Shown here piece after piece: positions 62,643 to 64,000 of a stretch of 64,000 nucleotides of DNA. The DNA comes from Varroa destructor. Taxonomy: Eukaryota > Arthropoda > Arachnida > Mesostigmata > Varroidae. The first letter of the stretch is position 1. Each line of letters starts with the position of its first letter. The notes under the pieces are model-generated. The model saw only the letters and a program-made list of their open reading frames with translations, did no database searches and was not told the DNA's origin. The stretch lies in the NCBI RefSeq assembly GCF_002443255.2, contig NW_019211456.1:44828791-44892790 (forward strand), read 5' to 3'. The position numbers and the translations under genes were made by a program.

Positions 62643-64000
62643 GGTGTACGTGTTAGTTAGCAGTTATTCTGCTGCCAGCATTTAAGTCGTGCAATGCTCC
62701 AAGAAAAATTGCGAGGGTTTGAAAAGCTCGAGCAGAACACCGATTGCTCCGCTGTTAGCATTTCGAAGGTGCACAACCGACGGAGGGGTAACTTGGAAAA
62801 AGAGGGAAACAGAGGTACCCAAAAGAGTTACGATCACCGATCTAGGCACCAGCAGCACGGATAGGTGAAGCAGCAAAAAAAATGAATATATTTCCCTCAT
62901 TGTTCGCACGAAACTGTACTATCTGACAGCTTTATCTGAACCTAACTGCACAACTCCGCACTCCTTGCGTACCGTCCGGTCTTTTATGGAATAGCAGAGA
63001 CAATGCCTCTTATCGATTATTTAGTTCTTCTCTATAGGATGGCAGTAAAAAACTCGAGCAGATAGGAAAAAGTATACTTTTAAGGAATTGTGTGATTCTC
63101 AGATTTACTCGTATCAGTCTATGAAACCGCAAGCCGACATCATGACGCGGAATTGAAGTTGGATCAGACTCTTTTAAATATGTTATAACCCATGCCGGAC
63201 ATAAATATACGCCTTAAAGAGTGTTAATTAAGCAGCGCAGTCATAGAAGGCAAATGTTACGGTTCTTTGGTGTAGTATCTATAGGTATGAATAAGGATGT
63301 ACTTGTTTTGTGCATTGATCTTGACGGAGATTAGCTTATTCGTCATTGCAGGCAGATAGCTCTTCCAGAACCGCTGAGTGGGCCAATGTAAAGGTATATT
63401 CTATGGCACGCAATAGTAATGAAAACAGTATCATGTATGAAGCACGTGTAGTCGAAAAGAGGGTTTAAACTCTGACATAACTCGAACATGCAACTTTTCG
63501 ATCTGAAAACAGATTCGCTACAGAAGCGCTATGGAACTATGTTACTTCGTAAACGTACACATAATTATAATATGACGTTTTATGTTTCTGTCTAAATTAT
63601 GTAGGTATAAAATCTTTAATCAAAACCTCTAGTTTATATAAGCGGAACTATTTAACTGAATTTCATAGCGTGAGTGGCCCCATTCACAGAAAAGTCAGCA
63701 TCGCGTTATTCTTACGAAATTTACTCACTAGTGACACATTGACACGAAATTACGTATAATTGTATGTCGATAACCCCATATCTAACACCTTATTTTCCCC
63801 ACATTCTTTTAACTGATCTCAGGTAAACATTTCTCTTCCGGTTCGTGCAGGTTTCTATCTGTTTGCGCAACTGCATCGATATAAATACATCTTCTCATTA
63901 TAGCTAGTTCATAACTTTTATACATATCTAAGTATTTCAGTTTTTTTCTTCTATCATAGCTGAGTTTTCCGATTGCTTTGGTGTAAGTGTGCGGGCATCT
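61904..64000. other. No supported gene to the window end
   Basis: AT-rich, with a GC-richer patch at 62.3-62.9 kb carrying the TG/GGGT microsatellite. Open frames are short. More retrotransposon remains may follow the RNase H fragment but I could not recognise them. Confidence 0.6.
62611..62645 (+). repeat. (TG)12 followed by (GGGT)n
   Basis: A TG microsatellite runs directly into three GGGT units. Confidence 0.93.

Overview
This looks like eukaryotic chromosomal DNA from an arthropod. Genes are sparse, introns are long and AT-rich with GT..AG ends, dinucleotide microsatellites are common, and there is no sign of operons. There is a short TTAGG run (the arthropod telomere unit). The one clear gene is a zona pellucida (ZP)-domain protein of the cuticle/apical-matrix type. 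A chelicerate such as a mite or tick is possible, but that is an inference only.

The centre of the window (15.3-36.1 kb, + strand) is this ZP gene. I assembled eight coding exons whose splice phases all agree and which encode the last 380 residues. One of them, 79 bp long, is too short for an ordinary ORF search and was found by its splice sites and its fit to the ZP-C fold. The exon(s) with the start codon and signal peptide were not found; they lie in the first 15.3 kb or upstream of the window. A recursive-splice-like site at 2705/2706 would fit a very long first intron. The encoded protein has ZP-N with four cysteines, a linker with an RAKR site, ZP-C with four cysteines, an RRKR site, and a C-terminal hydrophobic end with no cytoplasmic tail. 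The introns hold TA microsatellites, hairpins, a 112-bp direct duplication and a GC-richer, stop-poor island with a 370-codon antisense frame of doubtful meaning.

Downstream of 36.1 kb I find no intact gene. Three decayed coding remnants are visible: a frame-broken mariner-like transposase (44.2-44.6 kb); directly after it a frame-broken gene remnant of unknown family (44.7-45.3 kb), possibly of viral or transposon origin; and a fragment resembling the RNase H region of a Ty3/gypsy retrotransposon (61.7-61.9 kb). Weaker exon-like pieces near 46.6 and 55.0-55.6 kb recall laminin-G/EGF modules. The rest is unannotatable AT-rich DNA, simple repeats and small inverted repeats. No tRNA, rRNA or CRISPR was seen. 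All identities come from reading motifs; no search was run.
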